From Methanoculleus formosensis (lineage in GTDB: Archaea; Halobacteriota; Methanomicrobia; Methanomicrobiales; Methanoculleaceae): a stretch of 64,000 nt of DNA. The stretch is taken from assembly GCF_025384765.1 (NCBI RefSeq), contig NZ_VHLL01000002.1, forward strand, positions 372,001-436,000, read 5' to 3'. The notes below the pieces were generated by a model. That model saw only the letters and a program-made list of their open reading frames with translations. It searched no databases and was not told the origin of the DNA. Position numbers and translations under genes: made by a program. This document shows positions 9,114-17,303 of the stretch, one piece after another (position 1 is the first letter of the stretch; every line of letters begins with the position of its first letter).

Positions 9114-10400
9114 TCACCACACATGCCCGGCGTCTGCCTTTCTGATCCCCATCATCTTCAGCCGCTCTAACAGTAGCTGGTCGAAGTTTTTGAGGAACGA
9201 GTCAAATAACTCCGGTCGATCACGCATTGCCTCAAGCATCTGGTACGCATCCAGATTCTCAATCTGCTCCTTGAGATCGCTTGTCCGGGCAATCGCTTCG
9301 GGTGACAGAGCCCACCCACACTTATAGCAATGATCAAATGTTGGGGCGTTCGTGGTGTGGCAGTTCGGGCACGGCCTGGCCTTGAGCTCGTCGGCAGTGT
9401 CCTTCTTCATAACGACCCCGGCCTTCTCCAGGTACTCCGCATCGATGTCGCCTTCGCCAAGCTTCACGTAGGTCTCGAACATATCGGTCTTCAGATTCCC
9501 CCACATCGACTGCTTGATGACGCTCTCCTGATAGTTTTGTGAGACCATATGCGTGATCCGTGACGATCGGAGGATGTGGGGATGCACGTTCTTTGGTATC
9601 CCAGCAGCCTTCCCAGTTCGCTGGAGTATGCGGAGGAAAGCGTTATACTCCAGCCGGGTCCTCTGCTGGGAGATAAAAACAAGATTTTCCCCCGAAGGTG
9701 AGCCTGGGTACTCGACTCTCCAGGCAGCGAGGTAGGAGGCTGCAAGCGTTAACCTCGAATACCTTCGCTTTTTGGTTTTATTGTCAGTGAGATACAACTT
9801 AGTGCCGTATTCATCGAATATAACATCCTTCCACTGGAGGCGCCCGAGTTCGCCTATCCGGCACCCCGACTCGTAAAGGACTCCAATAATTGCCCGGTTC
9901 CGGAGGTCCTTAGAGGCTTCGAGGAGTTGCTCAACCTCCTTCACGGTGAGAAGGTCATCCGGGCACTTAGTATCTCGATCCACCGGTGGGGACTGTATCT
10001 TCCGGATTTTAGTGATATTGAGCTCGTTATGCCCTTCCTCATTCAGCCAATGGAGAAAGGGCTTCAAGACGCGGATATAATCGTGGACGGTATTCTGAGA
10101 AAATGGCTTCCCTTTGAGACTCTTCCCCTCCTTGAGCGCATTGACAGCCGAATATATGTCCCCAATGGAGGCATCAGAGAAGGGCACTCTTAAAAACCTC
10201 CTCCATCCCACGAGGTGCGACACGATCTTGTTTATCCTCGCAACAGAGAGCCCCTTAGTGACCTTCCGCTCCTCTACGTACTCGAGGATGAGTTTCCGGT
10301 CGTGGTCGGTGATGACCCCATCCTGTAGCCCAGACTCGAGGGACACCTGATATCCATATCTTATCTGGCCGTTGTAGAAGGGTTTGTTTGGCTGTGGCAT
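9114..10400 (-). CDS. Tyrosine-type site-specific integrase with C-terminal zinc ribbon
   Basis: From ATG 10400 the protein is 428 residues: an N-terminal core-binding domain (about 20-150), the catalytic domain (about 165-345) and a C-terminal Cys4 zinc ribbon (CPNCHTT ... HCYKCGWAL) with a helical tail. Catalytic signatures are the box I arginine in SGCRIGELGRL, a lysine-rich beta hairpin (DNKTKKRRYS), HPHILR for HxxR, a tryptophan replacing the second histidine in SMWGNL, and the tyrosine in FETYVKLGE. The open frame extends 44 codons further upstream, but that extension reads through the tRNA 3' end (it gives PPGFEPGA, the known artefact of antisense tRNA T arms), so I reject it. The start codon lies 44 bases from the tRNA fragment, the expected layout for the integrase of a tRNA-inserted element. 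Confidence 0.9.
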   Translation of the reverse strand: MPQPNKPFYNGQIRYGYQVSLESGLQDGVITDHDRKLILEYVEERKVTKGLSVARINKIVSHLVGWRRFLRVPFSDASIGDIYSAVNALKEGKSLKGKPFSQNTVHDYIRVLKPFLHWLNEEGHNELNITKIRKIQSPPVDRDTKCPDDLLTVKEVEQLLEASKDLRNRAIIGVLYESGCRIGELGRLQWKDVIFDEYGTKLYLTDNKTKKRRYSRLTLAASYLAAWRVEYPGSPSGENLVFISQQRTRLEYNAFLRILQRTGKAAGIPKNVHPHILRSSRITHMVSQNYQESVIKQSMWGNLKTDMFETYVKLGEGDIDAEYLEKAGVVMKKDTADELKARPCPNCHTTNAPTFDHCYKCGWALSPEAIARTSDLKEQIENLDAYQMLEAMRDRPELFDSFLKNFDQLLLERLKMMGIRKADAGHVW

Positions 10401-10429
10401 AGTCACATATGCGCGCCCACCCGTAATAA

Positions 10430-10468
10430 GGATTTGGAACGCTCCTGGTTCAAATCCGGGCGGGGGCA
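10430..10468 (+). other. attachment site: 3' end of a tRNA gene (T arm plus acceptor strand)
   Basis: Bases 10444-10448 (cctgg), loop 10449-10455 (ttcaaat) and 10456-10460 (ccggg) form a proper T arm with one G-T pair, followed by a 7-base acceptor strand cgggggc (10461-10467) and discriminator A (10468). The matching 5' acceptor strand, D arm and anticodon arm are absent upstream, where the integrase gene begins instead. This is the pattern left when an element inserts into a tRNA 3' end and duplicates it: the intact tRNA should lie at the other boundary, left of the window. The isoacceptor cannot be named from this fragment. The upstream limit of the duplicated core is uncertain. Confidence 0.78.
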
Positions 10469-10696
10469 CTCTTTCTTTAGGTTTAAATTCTTCAACAGAC
10501 ACGTTTATGCCTCGATCCTGACCTCCGTTCACGGCACCAGCCGGGACCGGCAGGGCGTTTTATCGTGCCCGGGAGGGCTGCGCAACCTATCACCGGCCGG
10601 GGGAGCGGTGCCCTCGACCAGTGCCCAGTCTGTAAGACCATCGGCGCCCCGCGCGCGAACTACTGCCCGCCTGCGGCCGGCCGGGTCCGATCGTTG

Positions 10697-10714
10697 TGGG
10701 TCATGGGTGACCCA
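10697..10714. promoter_or_regulatory. 7-bp palindrome TGGGTCA/TGACCCA
   Basis: TGGGTCA (10697-10703) and TGACCCA (10708-10714) are exact reverse complements with a 4-base spacer. It lies about 35 bases before the TATACACAA cluster and may be a protein-binding site; no function is shown. Confidence 0.3.
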
Positions 10715-10747
10715 TAACCCCCCGGGCATGGTTTTCAGATACTCTGG

Positions 10748-10827
10748 TATACACAACGAACTTTGTGTATATCGGATAGGGGTTTTGATATACACAAAAC
10801 CGTTTGCAGATATCTGGGTATTCACAA
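10748..10827. repeat. cluster of four TATACACAA boxes
   Basis: TATACACAA occurs at 10748-10756 and 10789-10797, its inverse TTGTGTATA at 10763-10771, and a one-base variant TATTCACAA at 10819-10827. The first two form an inverted repeat with a 6-base spacer. The direct copies are spaced 41 and 30 bases apart, close to four and three helical turns, so a protein bound to them would lie on one face of the DNA. The target gene is not obvious. Confidence 0.5.
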
Positions 10828-10953
10828 CCGGTTCCCCTCGGTGATGGCGAGCAGGCGCGGGAAGGCATACATGCTCGCTCTTCGGCCCGCTTCGCAAAGA
10901 GGGAACAACCGGGCCGGGTGTGCGCTACTCGTTGACGTATGTAGCGAGGAATA

Positions 10954-11077
10954 GATCATAGAAGTACCACAATGGGATCATAATAGGATCATAACGCCCA
11001 TCCGGAACATAGTTCAACAAATTTTCTGCCTTAGATTCTTAAAATATTCCCATTTCGTATTTTGTAATGGGATCATA
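10954..11077 (+). repeat. four GATCATA direct copies
   Basis: GATCATA is found at 10954-10960, 10976-10982, 10987-10993 and 11071-11077, three of them extended to GGATCATAA. They are in the same orientation in the spacer before the transglutaminase-like gene. They may be regulatory or simply local duplication. Confidence 0.35.
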
Positions 11078-11280
11078 ACCTCCGCTGCTCGGCGCCACCA
11101 CCCCCCGGGTGAGCAGACTCCGCTCCCATAGAACGTCGTTTCGGTGCCTTCTGCTCTGCTCATGGTACAACCGGGGCGGCATCCGGCGTAACGGCAGAAT
11201 GCGAGAAATCTCCGGTACCATGTAGAGAAAAGCCCGAACAAAGAGAAAGGCTTTTTTTCGATCCGTATGCATTCTCACGT

Positions 11281-12801
11281 ATGACTCATCGAGCACTCAC
11301 CGCTCTCCTGGTTACATCCGTCCTGCTCCTCATCGCTGCAGCAGGATGCACCGCCACAACAGACGAGAAGAACGAACCGGTTGCACCGGCCGACGAGGCC
11401 TACGCCCGGGGGCTCGCCGCATACGGAGCCGCCGACTACCGGGTCGCCGAAGAACGGTTTACCGAGGCCTACACCCTCTACACCGATGCCGGCGATACGG
11501 ATAAGGCGCTGAAAGCCCGGAACGCCATCTTCCGGGCGAACCGGACGTATATGGAGTACCCGTTCGACCGTAGCGCTGCAGAGGCGGCGATGCGGGAGCG
11601 GGTCCCCTGGATCGCCGATGCGGCGATAGCCGAATGGCTGGACACCCGGGCCCAGACGATCGTCTCGGAGAACGAGACGCTCTACTTCTACGACGTCGCC
11701 GGGAACTACCTCTACGCGCACCCGGCCGAGATACAGAAGCAGAACGAGAGAGGCGTGGACTTCGACTACCTCGGCCGGTTCGCCTGGGCGGAAGATCAGC
11801 CCGAAGGGATCGGGCCGTACGTGAACCCGGTCCGCTACGTGGGCGTCGAGCGGCTCGAGATCCCGCACGAGGCACTCCCGTCGACGGGAATCCTGAAGAT
11901 CTGGCTCCCGCTCCCGGTCGAGACGGACGCGCAGAGGAACGTCACCGTCACGAACCTCTCGGCTCCCGACTACATCGTCGCCGGCCCGTTCACTACAGGA
12001 AGTATCGGCTACGTCTACTATGAAGTCCCGGCCGGGGCGGTCAACGGCGACCTCGTCATCACGGCGGATATCGCGTTCACCTCCTACGAGCAGAACTTCG
12101 AGGATATCGACCCGGCGCTGGTCGGGGAGTACAACACGAGCGATCCTGAGTACCTGCTCTACACGAAGTCCGAGCGAAACATCGAACTCACGGACGCCGT
12201 TCGGGCGAAGGCGCGAGAGATAGTCGGGAACGAGACGAACCCGCATCTCCAGGCGCAGATGATCTACTACCACATCATCGAGACCTACCCCTACAGCCAC
12301 GTCCCGCACGGCTCGATCGATGCCCGGGAGCCCAAAGCGGCCGAGTCCACCTACATGTTCGAGACCGGCCACGGCGACTGCGGCACCCAGAGCACGCTCT
12401 TCTCCGCATTCTGCCGGTCGCTCGGGATCCCGGCCCGCACCCTCGGCGGCTACCAGATGATCATGGCCGAGACGCCCGGCGGCCACTTCTGGTCGGAGTA
12501 CTACCTCCCCGGCTACGGCTGGGTCCCGAACGACGTGACGGTTGCCGAGGCAGCCGACTGGGTCGCCATCCCCGAGGAGAAGCGGACGGCGTTCAAGGAC
12601 TACTACGCCACGAACCTCGACTCCGCACGCCTCGTCATCCAGAAGAACATCGACGCCCCGATGGACCCGGCCCTGCCCGACGACGCCGCCATCTTCAGGT
12701 GTGTCCGGCAGTCCCCGGCGATCGTCTCCGATACGGCAGACTACGACATCGATCTCTTCTGCATGGGGTGTTTCGGCATCAGCCTTGAGGCCGTCGACTG
12801 A
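11281..12801 (+). CDS. Secreted transglutaminase-like lipoprotein
   Basis: The 506-residue protein has a signal peptide with a lipobox-like end (LLIAAAGC, Cys near residue 22), a TPR-like helical stretch at about 40-75, an extended beta-rich middle and a transglutaminase-like (cysteine-protease fold) domain at about 320-430. The catalytic triad is visible as C367 in GDCGTQS, H402 in GGHFWSEYY and D418 in WVPNDV. Members are often extracellular proteases or cross-linking enzymes; the substrate is unknown. It stands alone on the plus strand with a T8 tract after the stop. No ribosome site is seen directly before the ATG, which may mean a leaderless transcript. Confidence 0.85.
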   Translation: MTHRALTALLVTSVLLLIAAAGCTATTDEKNEPVAPADEAYARGLAAYGAADYRVAEERFTEAYTLYTDAGDTDKALKARNAIFRANRTYMEYPFDRSAAEAAMRERVPWIADAAIAEWLDTRAQTIVSENETLYFYDVAGNYLYAHPAEIQKQNERGVDFDYLGRFAWAEDQPEGIGPYVNPVRYVGVERLEIPHEALPSTGILKIWLPLPVETDAQRNVTVTNLSAPDYIVAGPFTTGSIGYVYYEVPAGAVNGDLVITADIAFTSYEQNFEDIDPALVGEYNTSDPEYLLYTKSERNIELTDAVRAKAREIVGNETNPHLQAQMIYYHIIETYPYSHVPHGSIDAREPKAAESTYMFETGHGDCGTQSTLFSAFCRSLGIPARTLGGYQMIMAETPGGHFWSEYYLPGYGWVPNDVTVAEAADWVAIPEEKRTAFKDYYATNLDSARLVIQKNIDAPMDPALPDDAAIFRCVRQSPAIVSDTADYDIDLFCMGCFGISLEAVD

Positions 12802-12810
12802 TCCCACCCA

Positions 12811-12818
12811 TTTTTTTT
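12811..12818 (+). terminator. T8 terminator
   Basis: A run of eight T starts 10 bases after the stop codon of the transglutaminase-like gene. The rest of the spacer up to 13166 shows no gene or clear signal. Confidence 0.5.
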
Positions 12819-13166
12819 GGCACGGGTCGCTCTTCCCCGTGGGTATCCCGGAAACGAGATGGATTGCCGGTTGCTCTTGATGACGATCGGTTCACTCATG
12901 TCTCCGGGCGTATCATTCATCAGGAGAAAGGCCTTCTTCACGTTTGTCGAAGCCCTTGAAGAAATGCGGGAGGGGTCCATGCGCCCTATCATACCTCAAC
13001 TCCGTCTCGCCGCATCCCGGCAGACCCGCACGTCTTCCTGCTCCCGGGATATGCCCGTCACGGCAGAGGATGGGACCCCGCAATGGCACGACCGAACATA
13101 CGTGTAGGTCTTTTGGCGGCCATCCCCGGGAATACCCTCTTCTCCCCGGACGACAGAGTTGATCCG

Positions 13167-13808
13167 ATGCGTATCAAATTCTGCGGAACCACGAGCCTTG
13201 CCGACATGCGGTGCGCAGTCGCCGCCGGTTGCGACGCCGTGGGGTTCATCATGGGAGTGACCCACCCAACAAGCGACGCCGTAGCGCCGGCCCGGGCCGC
13301 TGAGATGATCCGCCGCCTCCCGCCGTTCATCGAACCGGTCGCAGTCACCCACCTCCACGAGACAGAAGACCTCATCAGGCTCGTGAGGGAGTCGCACTGC
13401 ACGACGTTGCAGGTCCAGGATACCGTCGAGCCGGCCGAACTGGACGACGTCCGCGATGCTCTCCCGTATGTAAAGATCATAAAAGCCGTGCACGTCATGG
13501 ACAGATCAGCGATCGCGACGGCGAAACGCTACGAGCCTTACGCCGACGCGCTCATCCTCGACACCAGAACCGCAGAAAGGCTCGGGGGGACAGGGATCCC
13601 GCACGACTGGAATATCAGCGCGGAGATCGTGGCGGGCTCGGAGATCCCCGTCATACTCGCAGGAGGGCTCACCCCGGAGAATGTGGCGGAGGCGATACGG
13701 AAAGTCCGTCCCTACGCGGTCGATGTGCATACCGGCGTCAAGAAAGACGGCGCCCGCAACCCGGAAAGGACGCTTGCGTTTGCCCGCGAAGCGCGAGGCG
13801 CCGGATAA
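13167..13808 (+). CDS. Phosphoribosylanthranilate isomerase-like protein (TrpF family)
   Basis: A 213-residue TIM-barrel protein. TrpF isomerises phosphoribosylanthranilate to CdRP in tryptophan synthesis. The N-terminal IKFCGTTSLADM carries the catalytic cysteine of the family (usually KICG), the LILDT segment carries the catalytic aspartate, and the phosphate-binding pattern GGTG ... AGGLTPENV ... VDVHTGV is present. The first loop, usually SPR, reads THPTSD here. The ATG at 13167 is chosen because the family begins at this point; the open frame extends 28 codons further upstream. No other trp gene is adjacent, so it could be a stand-alone paralogue with another role, for example on a related phosphoribosyl substrate. 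Confidence 0.78.
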   Translation: MRIKFCGTTSLADMRCAVAAGCDAVGFIMGVTHPTSDAVAPARAAEMIRRLPPFIEPVAVTHLHETEDLIRLVRESHCTTLQVQDTVEPAELDDVRDALPYVKIIKAVHVMDRSAIATAKRYEPYADALILDTRTAERLGGTGIPHDWNISAEIVAGSEIPVILAGGLTPENVAEAIRKVRPYAVDVHTGVKKDGARNPERTLAFAREARGAG

Positions 13809-13883
13809 GACGAATGTCCTGATCTCGCCGTGTCGGGGGTAAACGCCCCCGGCACCCGCACGGCACACATAAAAAAAGAGAAT

Positions 13884-15128
13884 TCACCGGGCAGGCACCG
13901 CCGCCATACCCCTTTCGACCCGGCGGGCCATCTCCTGCTTGACCTTCTGGATCCTCTCCGCCTGGTCGCGCTCGGCAAGACCCGGGCCCGCTTTAGAGAC
14001 GACCTCCTCGCTCGGGACGCCCTTTGCGTTCATGACGCGCTGGTAGCCGAAACTCGCCCAGTCGTCCGGAAGCTCGCGCATCCGCACGTACTCCATGTTG
14101 TTCGGTGCAAGATCCAGCTGAGCATCGAGGACGCTGTTGACGTAGTCCTTGTTCGACTCGAAGACGACCAGGGGCTCGATGACGTCGGCCTTCATGATAT
14201 CCCGGATATCCCGGCCCTCGTACTGCTCGATGAGCCGGGCGCACTCGTTGAAGTGCGTGACCTCCATCTTCATGAAGTTCTCCCAGATCCCCTTGATCCT
14301 GGGGTCGCTCTCCTGCTCTGCAAAGGAGTGATAGAGGTACGCCTCGTTGAGCTCCATCATCGCCATCTTCTCAAGCATCGTCTCGTTCGGGTCACCGAGC
14401 AGGCCGTACTGGGTGACGTGCTGCTCCTCGATCTCCGCGATCTCGGCATACAACTGCCGCGCGATATCGTCGGGATACATGAACCCGTGCGAGCGGTAGT
14501 AGAGCATCGTCTGCTGCTCCCCGGCGGTGATCGTGATGTAGTTCATCTTCGTCTTGATGTCGGCCGTATCCTTGTCGTAGTGCTTGCGCATCGAGTCGTC
14601 GGGATGGCGGTGCTCGATGCTCGTCGGCCGGCCGGGCTTCACCTCGGTCCTGCCCTGGACGATCGAGTCAGGGTCGCCGCCCTCGATGTAGTCATAGAGG
14701 CAACTGTAGCGGTAGAGGTGATCGAAGTCCTCCAGCAAGGCAAAGTCCAGCGTCTGCTTCACGTAAGGATCCGGCTCGTTCTGTGCCAGGTTCGCGGTGA
14801 GGTCGACCGCCACCTGTTCATAGCCGAGTGTGGTCTCGATGATCGACTGGTCGGCCGGGTTGAGCCAGTTGATCGTCTCCTGCTGCTGGGAGTCGATCCG
14901 CCGCATCAGGGCCATCGACTTCTTCACCGCCGGATCCGGGTGCATCCGCTCGATCGCGTGCGACATCAGGACGGCGTTGTTCTCGATCCCGTTCATGAGG
15001 ATGATCCGGGTCCGGGTGTAGGCGTCGACCGCCTTTTTGTCGTACGGGGCCGGAACCATATCCTTCCAGTTTATGGGCTGCTCTTCGATAGGCATGCCCT
15101 CCATCTCGAATGGTCTGAATTGCGCCAT
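13884..15128 (-). CDS. Large ferritin-like protein of unknown role
   Basis: The 414-residue product is mostly helical and has no signal peptide or membrane segment. Motifs typical of ferritin-like diiron four-helix bundles are visible in the second half: EIAEIEEQHVTQYG, ELNEAYLYHSFAEQE and KMEVTHFNECARLIEQY, with Glu and His spaced as metal ligands. The first half repeats the theme (SMALMRRIDSQQQETINWL; ALLEDFDHLYRYSCLYDY), so it may be a double bundle. A role in oxidative stress or iron handling is inferred only from the fold. The start ATG 15128 is preceded by GGAGGGAG at proper distance; upstream in-frame codons have no ribosome site. Confidence 0.6.
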   Translation of the reverse strand: MAQFRPFEMEGMPIEEQPINWKDMVPAPYDKKAVDAYTRTRIILMNGIENNAVLMSHAIERMHPDPAVKKSMALMRRIDSQQQETINWLNPADQSIIETTLGYEQVAVDLTANLAQNEPDPYVKQTLDFALLEDFDHLYRYSCLYDYIEGGDPDSIVQGRTEVKPGRPTSIEHRHPDDSMRKHYDKDTADIKTKMNYITITAGEQQTMLYYRSHGFMYPDDIARQLYAEIAEIEEQHVTQYGLLGDPNETMLEKMAMMELNEAYLYHSFAEQESDPRIKGIWENFMKMEVTHFNECARLIEQYEGRDIRDIMKADVIEPLVVFESNKDYVNSVLDAQLDLAPNNMEYVRMRELPDDWASFGYQRVMNAKGVPSEEVVSKAGPGLAERDQAERIQKVKQEMARRVERGMAAVPAR

Positions 15129-15435
15129 CTCGTCTCCCTCCATACCCCACGGATTCACCGGCACGGGCGGCGAACCCTTCGCCGATCGCACCCGCACTGC
15201 AAAAGACCCGGGGGTCGCTCCCCATACCGGTCACGTCATAAAAACATAACGACCGGTTGAAGATGACGGTTCTCCGACCCGTTCTTCGGCAAGACCGCCC
15301 CAGTGGGCGCGGCGTATACGGGACTGCTTGTACGGGAAGGCGACCGCTCCCGGGTACGAAATGTTAAGTATCCCCGCCCAAGAGGAGATGGCCGGTCGCC
15401 ATCTGAGGGCAACCAGACTGCAGGAGGCATGGATC

Positions 15436-15873
15436 ATGACAGGGAGAGAAGACGACCCCCCCGGTGCCGGGCGGCGGCAGGATGGGGAGCAGAGAGCGAA
15501 CAACCGGGAGGGCGCCGTGAGAAGCAGCCGCGATTTTTTCGGCCTGTCTACGGAGTTCCGGGTCGATATCCTCGAACACGGCGACGAGGTGATCGTCGTC
15601 GCGGAACTGCCCGGCGTAGAGCCGGGTGATACCCGGATCAACCTGCTAAATCCCCAGACGCTGCGGATAACGGCGAGGCGTGCCGGGCCGGTCGAGGAGG
15701 AGTATTACATCCACGAGCGCGGAGACGGGACCCTGAGCCGGACGGTATACCTGCCCGCGAGCGTGGTGGGGGGAGGCGCCCGGACCGGGTTCAGGAACGG
15801 CGTCCTCGAAGTCCGCCTGAAGAAGATGGGGAGAGCGTCTGAGCCCAGCGGCAGGATGATCCCGATCGAGTGA
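15436..15873 (+). CDS. Hsp20/alpha-crystallin family small heat-shock protein
   Basis: The 145-residue chaperone has a charged N-terminal arm of about 35 residues and an alpha-crystallin domain: FRVDILEHGDEVIVVAELPGVEPGD at the start and the GVLEVRLKK strand at the end, the conserved GxLxV/I-type motif that mediates oligomer packing. sHsps hold unfolding proteins without ATP. The ATG 15436 is selected because AGGAGG (15422-15427) is 8 bases upstream; earlier in-frame ATGs are weaker. It is divergent from the ferritin-like gene, which would fit a joint stress region, and converges with treT. Confidence 0.88.
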   Translation: MTGREDDPPGAGRRQDGEQRANNREGAVRSSRDFFGLSTEFRVDILEHGDEVIVVAELPGVEPGDTRINLLNPQTLRITARRAGPVEEEYYIHERGDGTLSRTVYLPASVVGGGARTGFRNGVLEVRLKKMGRASEPSGRMIPIE

Positions 15874-15885
15874 CAGGAAGCGGGA

Positions 15886-17214
15886 TCACTGCCAGGCAGC
15901 GTACCCGGCCATCCGGGTCGTCACCACCTGCGGGTGGTAACAGATGACGCTGTCCCGGGCGGTGATCCTCCCGTTGACCACCTGGTCGATGGCCGTGAGG
16001 TGATCCTGCACCCCCCGGGTGAGGAGATAGTACTCCCGCACGAACTCCTTGCCCCGTGCGCCCATCTCTCGCGCCGTATCCGGGTTCCTGAGGAGGTGGA
16101 GGACCCGGTCGGCGGTCTCCCGGATCGTCGAGACCAGGTAGCCGTTCCAGCCGTCCCGGATCTGGAGCGGTATCCCGCCGACGCTCCCGGCGACGACCGG
16201 TTTCTCCTTCCAGAGCCCTTCGGTCACCGTCAGCCCGAACCCTTCTTTGATGGACTTCTGGACGATCACGTCGGACGCACGCTGGATCGCGTTGATCTCC
16301 CGGTGGCTGTCCGGTGGGAGGTCGAGGATATGGATGTCGGGATCGTCCTCGGCCGTCTCGCGGACCTCGCGCAGGACGATGAAACACTCCGGGTCGTCGC
16401 ACGCCCGCCCGCCGACGAGGACGAGCTGGCAGGGCGTCTTCCGGCGGACCATCTTGAACGCCTGGATGACGCCGACCGGGTCTTTGAAGACGTCGTACCG
16501 CGAGACCTGGGTGACGATCGGTTTCTCCGGGTCGATGCCGTACTTCGCGAGGGTTGCGTCGGTCTCCGCCGGAGGAAGCTCGCGGTTCTTCTCGGAGAGG
16601 GGATCGATGAACGGCGGGATGATGAAACTCGGCACGTTCCAGAGGGGGAGATACTGGAAACTGGAGAAGATGCCGGCGTGGTACTTCTCGACCAGCCTGC
16701 GTAAGATGCTCCCCATGCTCCCGACGGCCGTGGTGGGCACTGTCTCCAGCTGGACGTGGCACCGCCAGAGCAGCCTCTTTCGCTCGAGTTCCCGGTTCGT
16801 CAGGAACTCGATGAGACCGAGCGGCTGGGGGTCGTGGATGGTCACGACATCGGAATCGTCCTCGATCAGCCCTTCATTTTGCCGCTGGGCCTCCCAGTAG
16901 GTCTCGATCATCTCCGGCGAGAACCCGCCTTCCCTCCCCTGGAGGAAGTTATGCAGCGTCTTCGTCACGTCGAAGAACGCCGGTTCGGCCTCCATGACGC
17001 TCCACGTCGTCTCAAGGCCGAGCGCGTTGAGGAACGGGACATATGAGATCAGGATCTCCGAGACGCCGCCGCCGTGGCGGGTCGAGTTGATCTCCTGGAG
17101 CCTGACATCCGAGAGACGCCCGCCGAGCTCCTCGATCGCCGAGAACTGCTCTTCACCCACGATCCGCTGATATTCCCTGAGAGAGGGAACCCCGGGGAGA
17201 TCCGTAACAATCAT
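15886..17214 (-). CDS. treT: Trehalose synthase (TreT-type glycosyltransferase)
   Basis: A 442-residue GT4-family glycosyltransferase. TreT forms trehalose from NDP-glucose and glucose. The N-terminal part matches TreT proteins: NSTRHGGGVSEIL for the glycine-rich acceptor loop and VVTIHDPQPLGLI. The C-terminal Rossmann domain has VTQVSRYDVFKDPVGVI, the LVLVGG strand and the nucleotide-sugar EX7E-type segment KEGFGLTVTEGLWKEKPVV. Trehalose is a compatible solute in methanogens. The start MIVTDLP at 17214 is preferred; MPGSV at 17235 is in frame and cannot be excluded. It stands alone, 68 bases after (in reading direction, before) the response regulator gene's end. Confidence 0.85.
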   Translation of the reverse strand: MIVTDLPGVPSLREYQRIVGEEQFSAIEELGGRLSDVRLQEINSTRHGGGVSEILISYVPFLNALGLETTWSVMEAEPAFFDVTKTLHNFLQGREGGFSPEMIETYWEAQRQNEGLIEDDSDVVTIHDPQPLGLIEFLTNRELERKRLLWRCHVQLETVPTTAVGSMGSILRRLVEKYHAGIFSSFQYLPLWNVPSFIIPPFIDPLSEKNRELPPAETDATLAKYGIDPEKPIVTQVSRYDVFKDPVGVIQAFKMVRRKTPCQLVLVGGRACDDPECFIVLREVRETAEDDPDIHILDLPPDSHREINAIQRASDVIVQKSIKEGFGLTVTEGLWKEKPVVAGSVGGIPLQIRDGWNGYLVSTIRETADRVLHLLRNPDTAREMGARGKEFVREYYLLTRGVQDHLTAIDQVVNGRITARDSVICYHPQVVTTRMAGYAAWQ

Positions 17215-17303
17215 GCGAGGAACACTACCGGGCAATACGCACCCACCCGCTAAAATGCCTTTCGGTAAGGGAGAGGAACTCGTGGGGCGCGCCTAAAATC
17301 CGG

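Larger units (their letters stand above)
10469..11280. other. long intergenic region with operator-like repeats
   Basis: No convincing gene is present in these 812 bases; the open frames lack homology-like features. The stretch contains a short palindrome at 10697-10714, a cluster of TATACACAA boxes at 10748-10827, several GATCATA copies at 10954-11077, and at about 11230-11257 a possible hairpin (AAAGCC/GGCTTT) ending in seven T, just before the next gene. It is the chromosomal flank directly beyond the tRNA fragment. Confidence 0.6.

Noticed and set aside
10390-10468. a complete tRNA gene
   Set aside because: No 5' acceptor strand CCCCCG-type partner, D arm or anticodon arm can be folded upstream of the T arm.
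10401-10532. N-terminal 44-residue extension of the integrase frame
   Set aside because: It reads through the tRNA 3' end and produces the known PPGFEPGA artefact; the ATG at 10400 gives a normal integrase.
11275-12807. 510-residue open frame antisense to the transglutaminase-like gene
   Set aside because: It is a shadow of a GC-rich gene; it has no domain-like features and the plus-strand protein has a signal peptide and full catalytic triad.
12817-13107. 96-residue frame between the transglutaminase-like and trpF-like genes
   Set aside because: No ribosome site, no recognisable motif and coding-unlike composition; the true trpF-like start is at 13167.
13830-15260. 476-residue plus-strand frame opposite the ferritin-like gene
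   Set aside because: Low-complexity Leu/Val/Asp/Arg composition typical of antisense frames in high-GC DNA; the minus-strand gene has a proper ribosome site.
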